A stretch of DNA of 64,000 nucleotides from the NCBI GenBank assembly GCA_963747515.1, contig CAVVFN010000005.1:124001-188000 (forward strand). The letters run 5' to 3'. This DNA is from Mariniphaga sp963747515. GTDB taxonomy: Bacteria > Bacteroidota > Bacteroidia > Bacteroidales > Prolixibacteraceae. The notes below the pieces were generated by a model, which did not search any database, was not told the DNA's origin, and saw only the letters and a list, made by a program, of their open reading frames with translations. Positions 46,496-55,984 of the stretch are shown in pieces. Numbering within the stretch: the first letter of the stretch is position 1; the number at the start of each line of letters is the position of its first letter. The translations under genes were made by a program, and so were the position numbers.

Positions 46496-47959
46496 TTAAT
46501 GTTTTAACTTGTCCTCAGTAAAATAAGGATTAAAGTTGTAGACAGAATATTTTGTATAAGGAGCATCCGATTTGGGTAGAAATTTTTTTAACCTTACAAT
46601 TTCCTTCCGGATTTCTCTATTGTGAATGAGGTTGAACCATTCATTTGGATCTGTAACATGATCATAAAATTCTTCCGATCCGTCATTATAACGAATATAT
46701 CTGGAATTTTCAGTACGAATGCCATGATTTCCCCATCCATAAGTAGATAAAGCAAATTCCTGAACCATTTTTTTTTCTCCCTTCAACACCGGAACCAGGC
46801 TTACCCCTTCATTTTCAGAATAAGGTTTTAAATTACATAATTCCAGCAATGTTGGGTATATGGACAGCATTTCGGAAGGAGATTTTACAGTTTTGTCATC
46901 ATTAATTCCTGGTCCGGCAAAGATCAGGGGAGCTTTAGTTGCCCTTTCCCACAGGCAATGTTTTGCAAAAGTGCCTTTTTCCCCTAACCGGTAGCCATGG
47001 TCGCTCCATAAAACCACTATTGTATTGTCATTGTAGGGACTATTTTCCAGGGCATTTAAAACTTCACCAACATAATAATCGACAAATGACACACAAGCCA
47101 GATAAGCCTGAACCATTTTTGGCCATTCGCCACTTTCAATTGCCCATTTTGTTGATGGCATCATAGGCAGGTCATCAATTTCCAATGCAATGGAGGGCAA
47201 ATCATCCAGATCACTTTCCAGGTATGGAGGCGTTTTAATATCTTCGAGCGGATGCATGTCAAACCATTTTTGAGGTACATACCACGGGACATGCGGGCGA
47301 AGAAATCCGACCGCAAGAAAAAATGGTTTTTCATAATTCCGCTTTAGCCTTTCAATAGCCCACTGTGCGGATTGGTAATCAGGCATTAATGAGTCAGCTG
47401 CCGGGAATGCACCCCAATCTGTACTTGTTCCGCCATATCCTTTTTTGCCCGGTTCTCCTGACCAGACAAATCTTTCGGATGGCACCGGCCCAAATCCAGG
47501 AACTCTCCCTCCCGATTCATCGAAAACACCTTTGGGAGCATGCTGGTGAAAGATTTTCCCGATGCCCATGGTATGGTATCCATTCTGCTTAAAATATTCA
47601 GGAAGAAATACAACCGATTCTGTTGAAGGATTATCTTTTTTAATCAAATCGTCGTCAATCATTCCATAGATACCTGTGGTTGAAGGACGAAGTCCTGTCA
47701 TTAAAGAAGCACGTGAGGGGCCACATAAAGGTGCCTGACAATGGGCATTGGTAAACAGAACTCCTTTTCTTGCCAACCGATCGATATTTGGCGTTATTGC
47801 ATTTGGATGGCCCTGCATACATCCCAGCCAGTCATTCAAATCATCGATGCAAATCATTACCACATTGGGATGCTTATTCCCGGAATTCTGTCCGTAACTT
47901 CCCTTTACCATGGTAATAGTTCCCATGAACAGCAGGTAACTAAAAACTATTCTTCCCAT
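46496..47959 (-). CDS. Sulfatase, iduronate-2-sulfatase-like (S1 family)
   Basis: A 487-residue secreted arylsulfatase-fold enzyme. N-terminal signal FSYLLFMGTITMVKGSYG. Metal-binding Asp39-Asp40 in ICIDDLNDW; the formylglycine motif C-G-P-S-R with Cys79 in APLCGPSRASLMTG; a second metal site in VVLWSDHGYRLGEKG; and KHCLWERATKAPLIF. The IDDLNDWLG start, the KIFHQ stretch and the overall order resemble iduronate-2-sulfatase relatives (SulfAtlas S1_7), but substrate assignment from this is only suggestive. The Cys must be converted by an anaerobic sulfatase-maturating enzyme encoded elsewhere. It starts 27 bp behind the deacetylase-like gene and is probably cotranscribed with it. Confidence 0.9.
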   Translation of the reverse strand: MGRIVFSYLLFMGTITMVKGSYGQNSGNKHPNVVMICIDDLNDWLGCMQGHPNAITPNIDRLARKGVLFTNAHCQAPLCGPSRASLMTGLRPSTTGIYGMIDDDLIKKDNPSTESVVFLPEYFKQNGYHTMGIGKIFHQHAPKGVFDESGGRVPGFGPVPSERFVWSGEPGKKGYGGTSTDWGAFPAADSLMPDYQSAQWAIERLKRNYEKPFFLAVGFLRPHVPWYVPQKWFDMHPLEDIKTPPYLESDLDDLPSIALEIDDLPMMPSTKWAIESGEWPKMVQAYLACVSFVDYYVGEVLNALENSPYNDNTIVVLWSDHGYRLGEKGTFAKHCLWERATKAPLIFAGPGINDDKTVKSPSEMLSIYPTLLELCNLKPYSENEGVSLVPVLKGEKKMVQEFALSTYGWGNHGIRTENSRYIRYNDGSEEFYDHVTDPNEWFNLIHNREIRKEIVRLKKFLPKSDAPYTKYSVYNFNPYFTEDKLKH

Positions 47960-47986
47960 TTTTACGCTTTCCTTTAAAATTTTATT

Positions 47987-49543
47987 TTAATAACCTATAT
48001 AGATTATTCCGGTTTCGCCCTGGATATCTTGGCCCCTAACCGTTATTTGCAGCTCATTTTCAATTTTATTATACTTAATATTCTCAATTTTTATGTTTTC
48101 GTCAACTGAGTTGATTATTTTGGGAAGTTTGGTTGTAACATTTCTTAATTTTATCTTTTGAGTCCCATACAACCGAATCTGTATTGAAGTTTCCTCCCCT
48201 TCTTTATGAGAAAACTGGTAAATATTGTATGTTTCATCATTGTAAATGTGAGGCATTAAAGTTTTAGCACCTGTTTTAAAATTTACAACGTACTTTTCCT
48301 TTTCGAGAGGAGGAAGGTATAAAAATCCAAATCCCTGATCTTCATAATAACCGGCAATGGGATTGCCGTTGATGTCAGCATATTCAACATGCTCTTCGGG
48401 TTCCAGTTTTATTTTCAGCACCAGATTGCTTATAAATCCATGCTTATAATAAACATCAGGCATGTTTTGATTATCTATCAATATCTTATTATTATCCTGA
48501 AAGGTAATTTTTGAATACTGCTGATACAACCATTGGGAATAGAATTGTTCGGTATTTTTTGCCACATACCGTTCAGGTAATGCCTGAGTATTTCTACAAT
48601 AAGCTACAAATTTATCGTTTACCTCCTGTTGAAGGAATTGATCCTGTGCAAGAAAATTGGGAAAATGCAACCGGATCATATTGCAATCCTGTTTATCTGC
48701 AGACTCCTCGGGCAGACTGGCATATTTATACCAGGTAACTCCTCCGCCTCCTTTGCATAAAACCATTATGCCGTTATCAAATCCACCTGCATTTGCTCCT
48801 TTTGGCGGATTAAGCTCCGAAGGATACGAGCTTAAATCATTGGATACATATTTACACCCTTCTTCACTAAGAAGTTGCCCTAAACTGTATGTATCATCTC
48901 CGGGAGAGGGGTTCCAATAATAGCTGTTGTTTCCGGCATCAAAACTTTCAGGAAAAGAATGACCGTGTTCTTCAGAAATACCATATTGCGCCAGTATTCG
49001 TTTCATTGCCAAAATATGATTCTGAACCGATTTAAGGGGCCAGGGCTCTGCTTTGGACCGGCACCATTCCGGATGCATTTTTCCATCTTCAGTCCAGTAT
49101 CCGTGACAAACTCCATGCAACCCCATTTCCAGATAATTTGAATTCTCCATTACAAACCCGATGATGTCGAATTGTTTTTTTGAAATATGTTTACTGTTAT
49201 CCCATTTTTCTCTGGCAGGAGTTGTAGTAGGATAATTCTGTAAAACATTCAGCCGGTCAAGTTCACAAGTAACAAATAATCCTCTTATCCGGGTTCCTGC
49301 TTCCCTTGCTATATTAACCAGTGCCATATAATCATTTACATCAAATTCCCTGTCAACTCCTGCCCTGTAGGGCCCGTTACTGCCTTCAATATCTCCTTCG
49401 TTTGTACCCGTCATCCACCCCAGGTCATGAACTGAAAACATAAAAGGCTGAGGAAAAAAAACTTCCGTATTTTTTTTAATATCCAATGGATATACCTTTA
49501 TAAAAAATGAAATAAGAATCAAAAACAAAAGGAATCTTTTCAT
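47987..49543 (-). CDS. Polysaccharide-deacetylase-like secreted protein
   Basis: A 518-residue protein with a signal peptide (LLFLILISFFIKVYP). Residues about 30-320 look like an NodB/polysaccharide-deacetylase barrel: FMFSVHDLGWMTG, FDVNDYMALVNIAREAGTR, MGLHGVCHGYW (candidate metal His), HSFPESFDAGNN (second candidate His/Asp site) and LHFPNF. The C-terminal 150 residues are beta-rich (YADINGNPIAGYYEDQGFGF), possibly carbohydrate binding. It would remove acetyl groups from a glycan if active; the canonical TxDDG motif was not seen, so the assignment is tentative. Confidence 0.6.
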   Translation of the reverse strand: MKRFLLFLILISFFIKVYPLDIKKNTEVFFPQPFMFSVHDLGWMTGTNEGDIEGSNGPYRAGVDREFDVNDYMALVNIAREAGTRIRGLFVTCELDRLNVLQNYPTTTPAREKWDNSKHISKKQFDIIGFVMENSNYLEMGLHGVCHGYWTEDGKMHPEWCRSKAEPWPLKSVQNHILAMKRILAQYGISEEHGHSFPESFDAGNNSYYWNPSPGDDTYSLGQLLSEEGCKYVSNDLSSYPSELNPPKGANAGGFDNGIMVLCKGGGGVTWYKYASLPEESADKQDCNMIRLHFPNFLAQDQFLQQEVNDKFVAYCRNTQALPERYVAKNTEQFYSQWLYQQYSKITFQDNNKILIDNQNMPDVYYKHGFISNLVLKIKLEPEEHVEYADINGNPIAGYYEDQGFGFLYLPPLEKEKYVVNFKTGAKTLMPHIYNDETYNIYQFSHKEGEETSIQIRLYGTQKIKLRNVTTKLPKIINSVDENIKIENIKYNKIENELQITVRGQDIQGETGIIYIGY

Positions 49544-49956
49544 TGAAGCGACTTTTAATAGAACTTAAAAATTATATAATCCCACAGTTAAATCTATTAC
49601 AGATTGGAATAAGAACCTGTCAACATTTTCGAATCCAGAGTAACTAAATTCTGTTCCGTCTGGTGTTGTATCCGACCTAAAAATAAATCTTTTTGGGATA
49701 TATTCCACTAAAATCATTAGAATCAAGAAAAAAGATTTTATACTTTTTCCCTTTTATTTGTAAATGGTTTAATAACTCCTTCTTTCTTCATCAGGGAATC
49801 AGGTACAGGAAAAATATCTCCTCCCAAGCCGTATTTTGTGGGTCTATTTCAGAAAATTTAATTTAATATGCCTGTTTCTGATTTCATTCGGATTTCTGAA
49901 TAGCATCTTTATAAGGGTAAAGACCGTCATGAACCCTCACCTTTGCCGGCAGATTT
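49544..49956. other. Intergenic, no gene seen
   Basis: 413 bp, AT-rich next to 49544 and less so toward 49956. It probably contains the promoter of the deacetylase-like and sulfatase genes (minus strand). No strong hairpin, repeat or small reading frame with support was recognised. Confidence 0.5.
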
Positions 49957-51417
49957 TCAGTTATAGATCACAATTGCAGTTGCTTTACAATTTTTATTTA
50001 CATGCAGACGCATCCATTGTGCGTTGTAGGCATCGGGAAATTCATAGTGGACATATTCATCGGGTTTCACTGAAATTTTCCTAAATGTTCTGAAATCGCC
50101 CGTTCCCATAAAATCGGTTTCAATAGTAAACTCAACCTCTTCTGCAGCATTGTGGTAAAGATGCAGCGACTTTTTATCAAATCCATTCATTAAAAAAGGA
50201 TCCGATAATTCTCCCGTACTGACTTTCGTTTGGTACCATACTCCACCCGTGCCGGCAGGTTTGCCAAAATTCCACAAATCATCGGTTTTTCCAAACCACA
50301 GCCCCACCTGGGGTTGCCCTGCGAGGGGATTTCTATCCCTGTAGCGGCCAAACTCCATAGGGGTAGCCTGATTTCCACCCAGCACCAGCAATCCTTTCCA
50401 TGAACAGAAATCGGGAATAATCCTCAGGTGCCTTGAAACGGGCTGTAAAGCCCATAACTGATTCCCATATGTATGGTATCCGATTTCATAAAAAATTCCA
50501 TGGCAATCCATCAGTACCCGCTCGGTTTCCACTTCCCGTATTCTCATCCATTCGGTTGCACTGGTCTGGTCAAAGGCCTTACTTCCTTTCGGGAGGCGGT
50601 ATCGTTTCCATTCACCGTCGAGGAATACCCTCAGGATGGCAGATATCTTATCCCATCCTATCGCAATCATTGGCTGCCCGAAAGCCTGTGCGCTCCAGAC
50701 TTCAGTAAATGGATTTTCTTCAATCACCTTCCATACTCCTTTCCCATCCCATTCCGCAAGACGCCCTGCAGTCCATTCACCATTGAAATCCTTTTCATAG
50801 TAACTGTTATTGCAAACCACCACCCTCCCGTGATGGGTATAGCCGCTTTTAAAATGAGGCTTGCTTCCTTCCGGAACATCCAGTTCATTCATAAGCTGAA
50901 AAAGCTGTTTTACTTCAAGTGTATGCACGTCCACTTCAAAAAATTCCCCTTCCATGGCAAGGTAATAAAGCTTATTTTCAGGATCGGTCAAATGGGTCAT
51001 GGTTGCTGCCAGCCGGTGGTTCTTAAATGCTTCAATCACCCTTACATTTCCCAGGGTATCGATCAGGTAAGGTCCTATTGCCAACTGATTGCTGAAGCCA
51101 TGAATTAAGCGGTTGGCATAAGTACCTACCACACTTGCAGGGTGTTTCTTTAACTGAAAGTTTTCATCAATTTCATACAAACCTGTGCCGCTGCCGGTTG
51201 AGCTAAGATGAGCCACATAAGTTATTATCCACAATCGATTTGCCCAGGGCATTAATGCCCCGGTCCCTGTTTCAGTACGCGGAAAATGACCGGCAACCAT
51301 CGACAGCGATGGAATTACACCGCTTATGTTTAAGGGCGGTGAATTTTGCTGCCCGTTAGCTTGACCAGCAATACAAAAAATTACAATCAACAACAACCAA
51401 TTTTTCATATTTATCAT
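49957..51417 (-). CDS. Secreted protein of unknown function, beta-rich
   Basis: A 486-residue protein, with signal peptide LLLIVIFCIAGQANG; the start may be a Met three codons later (51408). The sequence is a series of beta-strand repeats with YEID, YYLAMEGEFFEVDVHT, WKVIEENPFTEVW and LVLGGNQ-type segments, consistent with a beta-propeller followed by a C-terminal sandwich (EVEFTIETDFMGTGDFRTF). I do not recognise the family. It sits between two sulfatase-containing gene groups, so a role in binding or cutting the same glycan is plausible but not shown. Confidence 0.65.
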   Translation of the reverse strand: MINMKNWLLLIVIFCIAGQANGQQNSPPLNISGVIPSLSMVAGHFPRTETGTGALMPWANRLWIITYVAHLSSTGSGTGLYEIDENFQLKKHPASVVGTYANRLIHGFSNQLAIGPYLIDTLGNVRVIEAFKNHRLAATMTHLTDPENKLYYLAMEGEFFEVDVHTLEVKQLFQLMNELDVPEGSKPHFKSGYTHHGRVVVCNNSYYEKDFNGEWTAGRLAEWDGKGVWKVIEENPFTEVWSAQAFGQPMIAIGWDKISAILRVFLDGEWKRYRLPKGSKAFDQTSATEWMRIREVETERVLMDCHGIFYEIGYHTYGNQLWALQPVSRHLRIIPDFCSWKGLLVLGGNQATPMEFGRYRDRNPLAGQPQVGLWFGKTDDLWNFGKPAGTGGVWYQTKVSTGELSDPFLMNGFDKKSLHLYHNAAEEVEFTIETDFMGTGDFRTFRKISVKPDEYVHYEFPDAYNAQWMRLHVNKNCKATAIVIYN

Positions 51418-51512
51418 TCATTTTAAGAACAAACGGATCAAAACAGCATCAAGAACTTAATCTTTTTGTTTAATCTTGCTTCTAATAATCCTGTGCCTAA
51501 TTATTTAATAAA

Positions 51513-52970
51513 TTATTTCCAGTAATCCAGATTCAACTTTCCTTCTTCTTTCAGCTTTTTCTTTACTTCCAGATATCTTTTCAACCTTTCATCGGCATAC
51601 CTTTCCTTCGAATTCAGTTTAAAATCAACAAAGGCTTTCTGAATCTCTGGGGAATCAGGCTGAAGTCCCTTATCGTCAATTTCCATTAACCAATCCGATA
51701 AAACCTTTTCCATTTTTTCACGAACCTCCTGGTATTGATTTTTATAAGCCAGATTGTACATTTCATAAGGGTCGTTTTCCACATCGTACAGTTCTTCCGG
51801 CGGAAGCGGAGTAACCAAAGTTTTCTCCAGATCGTTCAGCTGGTTGTAATTATCCAGAATACTGACAACCTGGTAATCGGGATATTTGGCTTTTGCATAT
51901 TCGGTCGTACTTTCCAGAATAGATCGACCGTTATTGAAATTCTTTATGTACTTGTACTTTTTTGATCGCACAGCCCTGGTTTTAAAGTTAGTTCCGCTGA
52001 TTCGGTCGATGGAACTGAATATATATTCCCGCTCAGGTTCAGCTTGCTCACCCAGAAAAACCTTTCCCTGCATGTAATCCGGTTTTTTAATACCGGCAAG
52101 GGCAAGTGTAGTTGCCGCAATATCAATGGCAGAAAGCATCTGGCAGTTTACTGTTCCTGCCTTATAATTTTTGGGAACATCCAATCCTTTGGGAACATAT
52201 AAAATGAAAGGAATCCGTATTCCGCTGTCGTAGGTCCAGTATTTCCCCTTCAAAAAGGGACGTCCATGATCGGAGAGAAAGAATATAATGGTATTTTTCA
52301 GCAAACCTCTCTTTTGAAAATCGTCCAGAATTTCTTTTACCTCCTTATCCAGCAACTGAACATTTTCAAGGTAAGCAGCCCAGTCTTCCCTTATAGGGCC
52401 AGCATCGGGATAATAAGGCGGAAGTTCAACCTTTTTTTTACTTATCGGGTTGTTGAAATCCCTTTTAAATTCCCTATGCGTAAATTTCGAATTAACTTTG
52501 GCAAAGAAAGGCTTTCCGCTTTTCAGTTCATCAAGATTGCTGAATTCATATGATGTACCTTCCTGCCTGAACATGTAATCATCCTTCCCGATGCCAAGCG
52601 TCTGATATCCGTTATCCCTGATCAAACGTTCTACAGTTGTTACACCTTTCGGAAGAGAAGGCATTAAATTATCGGGATATCTCATATGCATGGCACCTAT
52701 GGAAGTCTGATACATGCCGGTGGCAAGAGCAGTACGTGATGGTGCACAAACTGCTGCGGTGGTATACATATTGGTAAACCGCATACCTTCCTTTGCCATG
52801 TCATCGATAGCGGGCGTCTTAACCAGGGTGTTTCCGTAACACGCCTGGTCCTGTGACATGTCTTCGGCAACAATCCAAAGGATATTGGGCCTGTTTAATT
52901 CCGCTGCATTCGCATTTAAGGCAGAAATTCCAGCAGCCAAAAAAAGCAGGGAGATTTGTTTCTGAATCAT
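51513..52970 (-). CDS. Sulfatase, N-sulfoglucosamine sulfohydrolase-like (S1 family)
   Basis: A 485-residue secreted sulfatase. Signal peptide LLFLAAGISALNANA. Glu36-Asp37 in LWIVAEDMSQ replaces the usual Asp-Asp, as in heparan N-sulfatase relatives. Formylglycine motif C-A-P-S-R with Cys75 in TTAAVCAPSRTALATG; FFLSDHGRPFLKGKYWTYDS holds the second metal and sulfate-binding residues. The resemblance is to the SulfAtlas S1_8 type, known to act on N-sulfated or O-sulfated amino sugars, but relatives have varied specificities. It is different enough from the sulfatase at 46496 to imply a distinct sulfate position. Confidence 0.9.
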   Translation of the reverse strand: MIQKQISLLFLAAGISALNANAAELNRPNILWIVAEDMSQDQACYGNTLVKTPAIDDMAKEGMRFTNMYTTAAVCAPSRTALATGMYQTSIGAMHMRYPDNLMPSLPKGVTTVERLIRDNGYQTLGIGKDDYMFRQEGTSYEFSNLDELKSGKPFFAKVNSKFTHREFKRDFNNPISKKKVELPPYYPDAGPIREDWAAYLENVQLLDKEVKEILDDFQKRGLLKNTIIFFLSDHGRPFLKGKYWTYDSGIRIPFILYVPKGLDVPKNYKAGTVNCQMLSAIDIAATTLALAGIKKPDYMQGKVFLGEQAEPEREYIFSSIDRISGTNFKTRAVRSKKYKYIKNFNNGRSILESTTEYAKAKYPDYQVVSILDNYNQLNDLEKTLVTPLPPEELYDVENDPYEMYNLAYKNQYQEVREKMEKVLSDWLMEIDDKGLQPDSPEIQKAFVDFKLNSKERYADERLKRYLEVKKKLKEEGKLNLDYWK

Positions 52971-53170
52971 TTTACTGGTTTTTACAAGCCTAATATACTA
53001 TTTCTTTCTAAAAAACATCCTCATTAATATAGCCATGCCTGAATTGGTTTGAAAGTTTGAAAGATCCCCCGGCAGAAAATAATTTACCTGGTTATTTTGA
53101 AATTACATAAGATTGTTTCGCAGAAAAGTAAAACAGAATAAATTATTGATTCTTTTGGGAAATCTTATTT

Positions 53171-54589
53171 TTATAATTTCTCTTCCAGAACTTTTATTTT
53201 TCCCAACCGGTACCAGCCTTCCTTGTCTTTACCCTCGATAGCCAGCTGAACCTTTGGTTTTCTATCATTTTTATCAATTATTCCGATTTGAAGATCATAT
53301 TCACCAGGAGTTAAATCTTCAGGAATGAAAAATGCATCATTGTAAACAATATCGCCAGGCAACCAATCCTTTATGTTTGCTCCGGTTATGAAAATTTTTT
53401 CCTCTTTACCGGATTTTAACCTGAAGGCCAATAAAAAGTCTTTGTAACAGGGGGCTACTCCCTTATTTTCCCACCAGGTTTTGAAATCCACCTTGTCGTC
53501 AGGGGAAACGGTTGCAGGGTAAGATATATTCCTTAGTACAAAACGGTATCCCATTTTATTAAGCCACCGGTTTACAGAAGGCCACCATTCTTTTGGAACT
53601 GCCGATGATTTTGAATTAAACGAAGAGATGTGCCATTTAAGCGACTGGTCGATAATGTAATCCACATCCCAGCCCTCATCGTACCATTTTTGCATTACCC
53701 AACACACTTCCAGGCTCACAGGGGCTTTTTTCCAGGCATCTTTCATTCCAAAATTAATAATTCCCTGGGGATAATAATCCATCATATGCGACCAGTTTTT
53801 TTGAAATCCGCCAACATCACCCAGGCAGTCGACCCGCCATCCCACATCGGCCTGCGACAGTCCGTATGTGTTGGTTTTTTCATCGGTAAGCAGCATCATC
53901 AGAGGAGTCTTTTTAAAATTGTCGGTATATGCATTCACAAGGGCATTGCGGGTATGATCCGTAAGAATATCCGAGCCTCTGCCTTCTCCCCAGAATCCTA
54001 CCAGTGAAACGTCTACAGCTTCCATCGCCGGATGGCCATCGTACCGTTTTCCAAGCGCAGCAATAAATCCTCCAAAATATTTCGCATAATCGGGATCTTC
54101 AGCATCCACTCTCCAACCTTCCCCTTGCGGCAACCATTCATTTTTTTCTCCTTTCATTTCACGGTACCACGAAGGAACATCGTTTTCATTATTTACCGGC
54201 CCCGAGCCATAAGGAGCAATGCGCAGCATCAGTGTCTGGTTCCGATCCTGCGCCGTTTTCAGGGCATTATCTATCATCTCCCAGCTGTACTTCCCTTTTT
54301 CAGGTTCCATGTACCGCCAGTAAACCCTGAAGTAGGCTATGGACGTCATCGGATGGTTCTCATTTTCCAGGTTTCCGTCGAAAGGCTGATAATCGATGGG
54401 AAGTCCTTCTGTCCATCTCAATCCGCGGTTTAATGTATCGCCATTAAACCGCTGAAAGGTTGTAAAACCGATTCCCGGATTTATCAGGACGTCGTCAATC
54501 TCCTTAGGTAACACACGGATGATTTCCTGCGGGGTTGCAATGGTTGTTATTATCAACAGGCAAAAAATAAGAATACAATTTGTTTTCAT
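53171..54589 (-). CDS. DUF4832-type putative glycoside hydrolase
   Basis: A 472-residue secreted protein. Signal peptide IFCLLIITTIATPQ. Residues about 25-330 form a TIM barrel like GH42-clan enzymes: LINPGIGFTTFQRF, YFRVYWRYMEPEKGKYSW, LRIAPYGSG, with candidate catalytic acids Glu202 in LVGFWGEGRG and Glu294 in VSLEVCW. The C-terminal DUF4832 beta-domain follows: MGYRFVLRNISYPATVSP, FKTWWENKGVAPCYKDF. Few DUF4832 proteins have been characterised. The position in the locus and paired acids support a glycosidase function. Confidence 0.78.
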   Translation of the reverse strand: MKTNCILIFCLLIITTIATPQEIIRVLPKEIDDVLINPGIGFTTFQRFNGDTLNRGLRWTEGLPIDYQPFDGNLENENHPMTSIAYFRVYWRYMEPEKGKYSWEMIDNALKTAQDRNQTLMLRIAPYGSGPVNNENDVPSWYREMKGEKNEWLPQGEGWRVDAEDPDYAKYFGGFIAALGKRYDGHPAMEAVDVSLVGFWGEGRGSDILTDHTRNALVNAYTDNFKKTPLMMLLTDEKTNTYGLSQADVGWRVDCLGDVGGFQKNWSHMMDYYPQGIINFGMKDAWKKAPVSLEVCWVMQKWYDEGWDVDYIIDQSLKWHISSFNSKSSAVPKEWWPSVNRWLNKMGYRFVLRNISYPATVSPDDKVDFKTWWENKGVAPCYKDFLLAFRLKSGKEEKIFITGANIKDWLPGDIVYNDAFFIPEDLTPGEYDLQIGIIDKNDRKPKVQLAIEGKDKEGWYRLGKIKVLEEKL

Positions 54590-54626
54590 TGTCTTGGTTT
54601 TATGGATTATAGAATTTGCACTTCTT

Positions 54627-55931
54627 CTAGAAAGGAGGTATTAAAATAAAAAGGTTGGAACGGTATTCACTTTCTCCTAAATAAAGCGTACCATCATTTC
54701 CCTTTGTCATACAGTCGAACTGATATCCGCGGCGGTAATAGTAGGGACTGCGGTCAACAATGATCATACCCTGGTCAGTGAATCCCGGATTGGCCGGATC
54801 ATATTCGAACAGTTTACAAGGAACGGAAGTTGTTTCCGGCCGTTCTCCCGCAATGAGGTAAATTTTTCCGTCATCTCCTGCTTCCAGGCAACGAATTCGC
54901 CTGAGTGCCCTTGGTTTTCCCAGGTTATGTAAACTATTTCTGTTGGTGTCGTATGTGAACAGATAACCGTCGGAAGTACCTCCATATATAAGACCAGTGG
55001 TATCGGCACCGAAATATTCCACAACATCGTAGTCGCTATAAAATTGGGCAGGATAATAATCCCCCGGAATTTTTTGTCCGGTTGACCGGATGCTTTTGTA
55101 TTCAGGGGAATAATATTTTATCTCTCCGTTGGTGCCTGAAAAATAAACATTTCCCTTTTTATCACAGATAAGATCTCTGCAAATGCTCCTCCAATAGCGT
55201 TCCGGGCCGTGGAAAACAATTTGTTCATCAATTGGCCCCAAATCATCGAAGCGTTTTTCACTGATGTTGTATATAAAGAAGTGGCCGTCGGGATAGGTGA
55301 GTCCATAGATTATTGAACCTTGAGGATTCGTGGTAAGGGCATAGATGGAATTGTTGGACACGGGAATGCCCAGATCTTCCACTTCCGCTTCCATATCCGG
55401 CAATTTAACGTTCTTGTTGCTTTCTTTAGGAACATACCGGTAAAGATGTCCACCAGGATTTTCCTGAAAATGCTTTTTAATATCGTTCCACAACGTTTCA
55501 TCCGCCGGATCCCAGTTGCCTCCGGGCGATAATTCTATTTCCCGGAACATGTTCCTTCCCGTCCCTATAAAGATACTTCCTGTGGAATCCTCAATAATTG
55601 AATGGTGAATGCTTTCCTGACCCGGTATTTTTCCAAGATGACGTACTTTATTTGTGACAGGACTGTAAAAAAACAAATAAGCCTCCTCCCCTGTTGTGCC
55701 TCCGTAAACCAATCCATTTTTAGCAGTAACGAGTGAAGTGATGGCAGTGTTATAGGATGGTATTTCATTCACATCAGGATTTCCCAGCTCACGCAAATCG
55801 ATCCGCTGCTGGTTATTGACCCATGGGTTAGCCCAATCCTGTGCGGAAAGACCAGACAAACACAGGTTTAATAAAAAGAATATGTTTATCGTGAGGATTA
55901 TTTTACAGGTTTTCTTATGTTGTTTCATCAT
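54627..55931 (-). CDS. Secreted beta-propeller protein A
   Basis: A 434-residue protein with signal peptide IILTINIFFLLNLCLSGLSA. Repeats of the type SLVTAKNGLVYGGTTGEE, FFYSPVTNKVRHLGKIPG, IEDSTGSIFIGTG and LICDKKGNVYFSGTNGE describe a seven-bladed propeller in which each blade ends in YDPxxxxFxDLG-like strands. A relative follows at 55985. No catalytic residues can be named. The propeller could bind glycan or act as a lyase or hydrolase of an unknown type. Confidence 0.72.
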   Translation of the reverse strand: MMKQHKKTCKIILTINIFFLLNLCLSGLSAQDWANPWVNNQQRIDLRELGNPDVNEIPSYNTAITSLVTAKNGLVYGGTTGEEAYLFFYSPVTNKVRHLGKIPGQESIHHSIIEDSTGSIFIGTGRNMFREIELSPGGNWDPADETLWNDIKKHFQENPGGHLYRYVPKESNKNVKLPDMEAEVEDLGIPVSNNSIYALTTNPQGSIIYGLTYPDGHFFIYNISEKRFDDLGPIDEQIVFHGPERYWRSICRDLICDKKGNVYFSGTNGEIKYYSPEYKSIRSTGQKIPGDYYPAQFYSDYDVVEYFGADTTGLIYGGTSDGYLFTYDTNRNSLHNLGKPRALRRIRCLEAGDDGKIYLIAGERPETTSVPCKLFEYDPANPGFTDQGMIIVDRSPYYYRRGYQFDCMTKGNDGTLYLGESEYRSNLFILIPPF

Positions 55932-55984
55932 TTATTTCTTTGGAATTATGGATTTAAAATTTATAACCTTTCCTGTCAGACTTT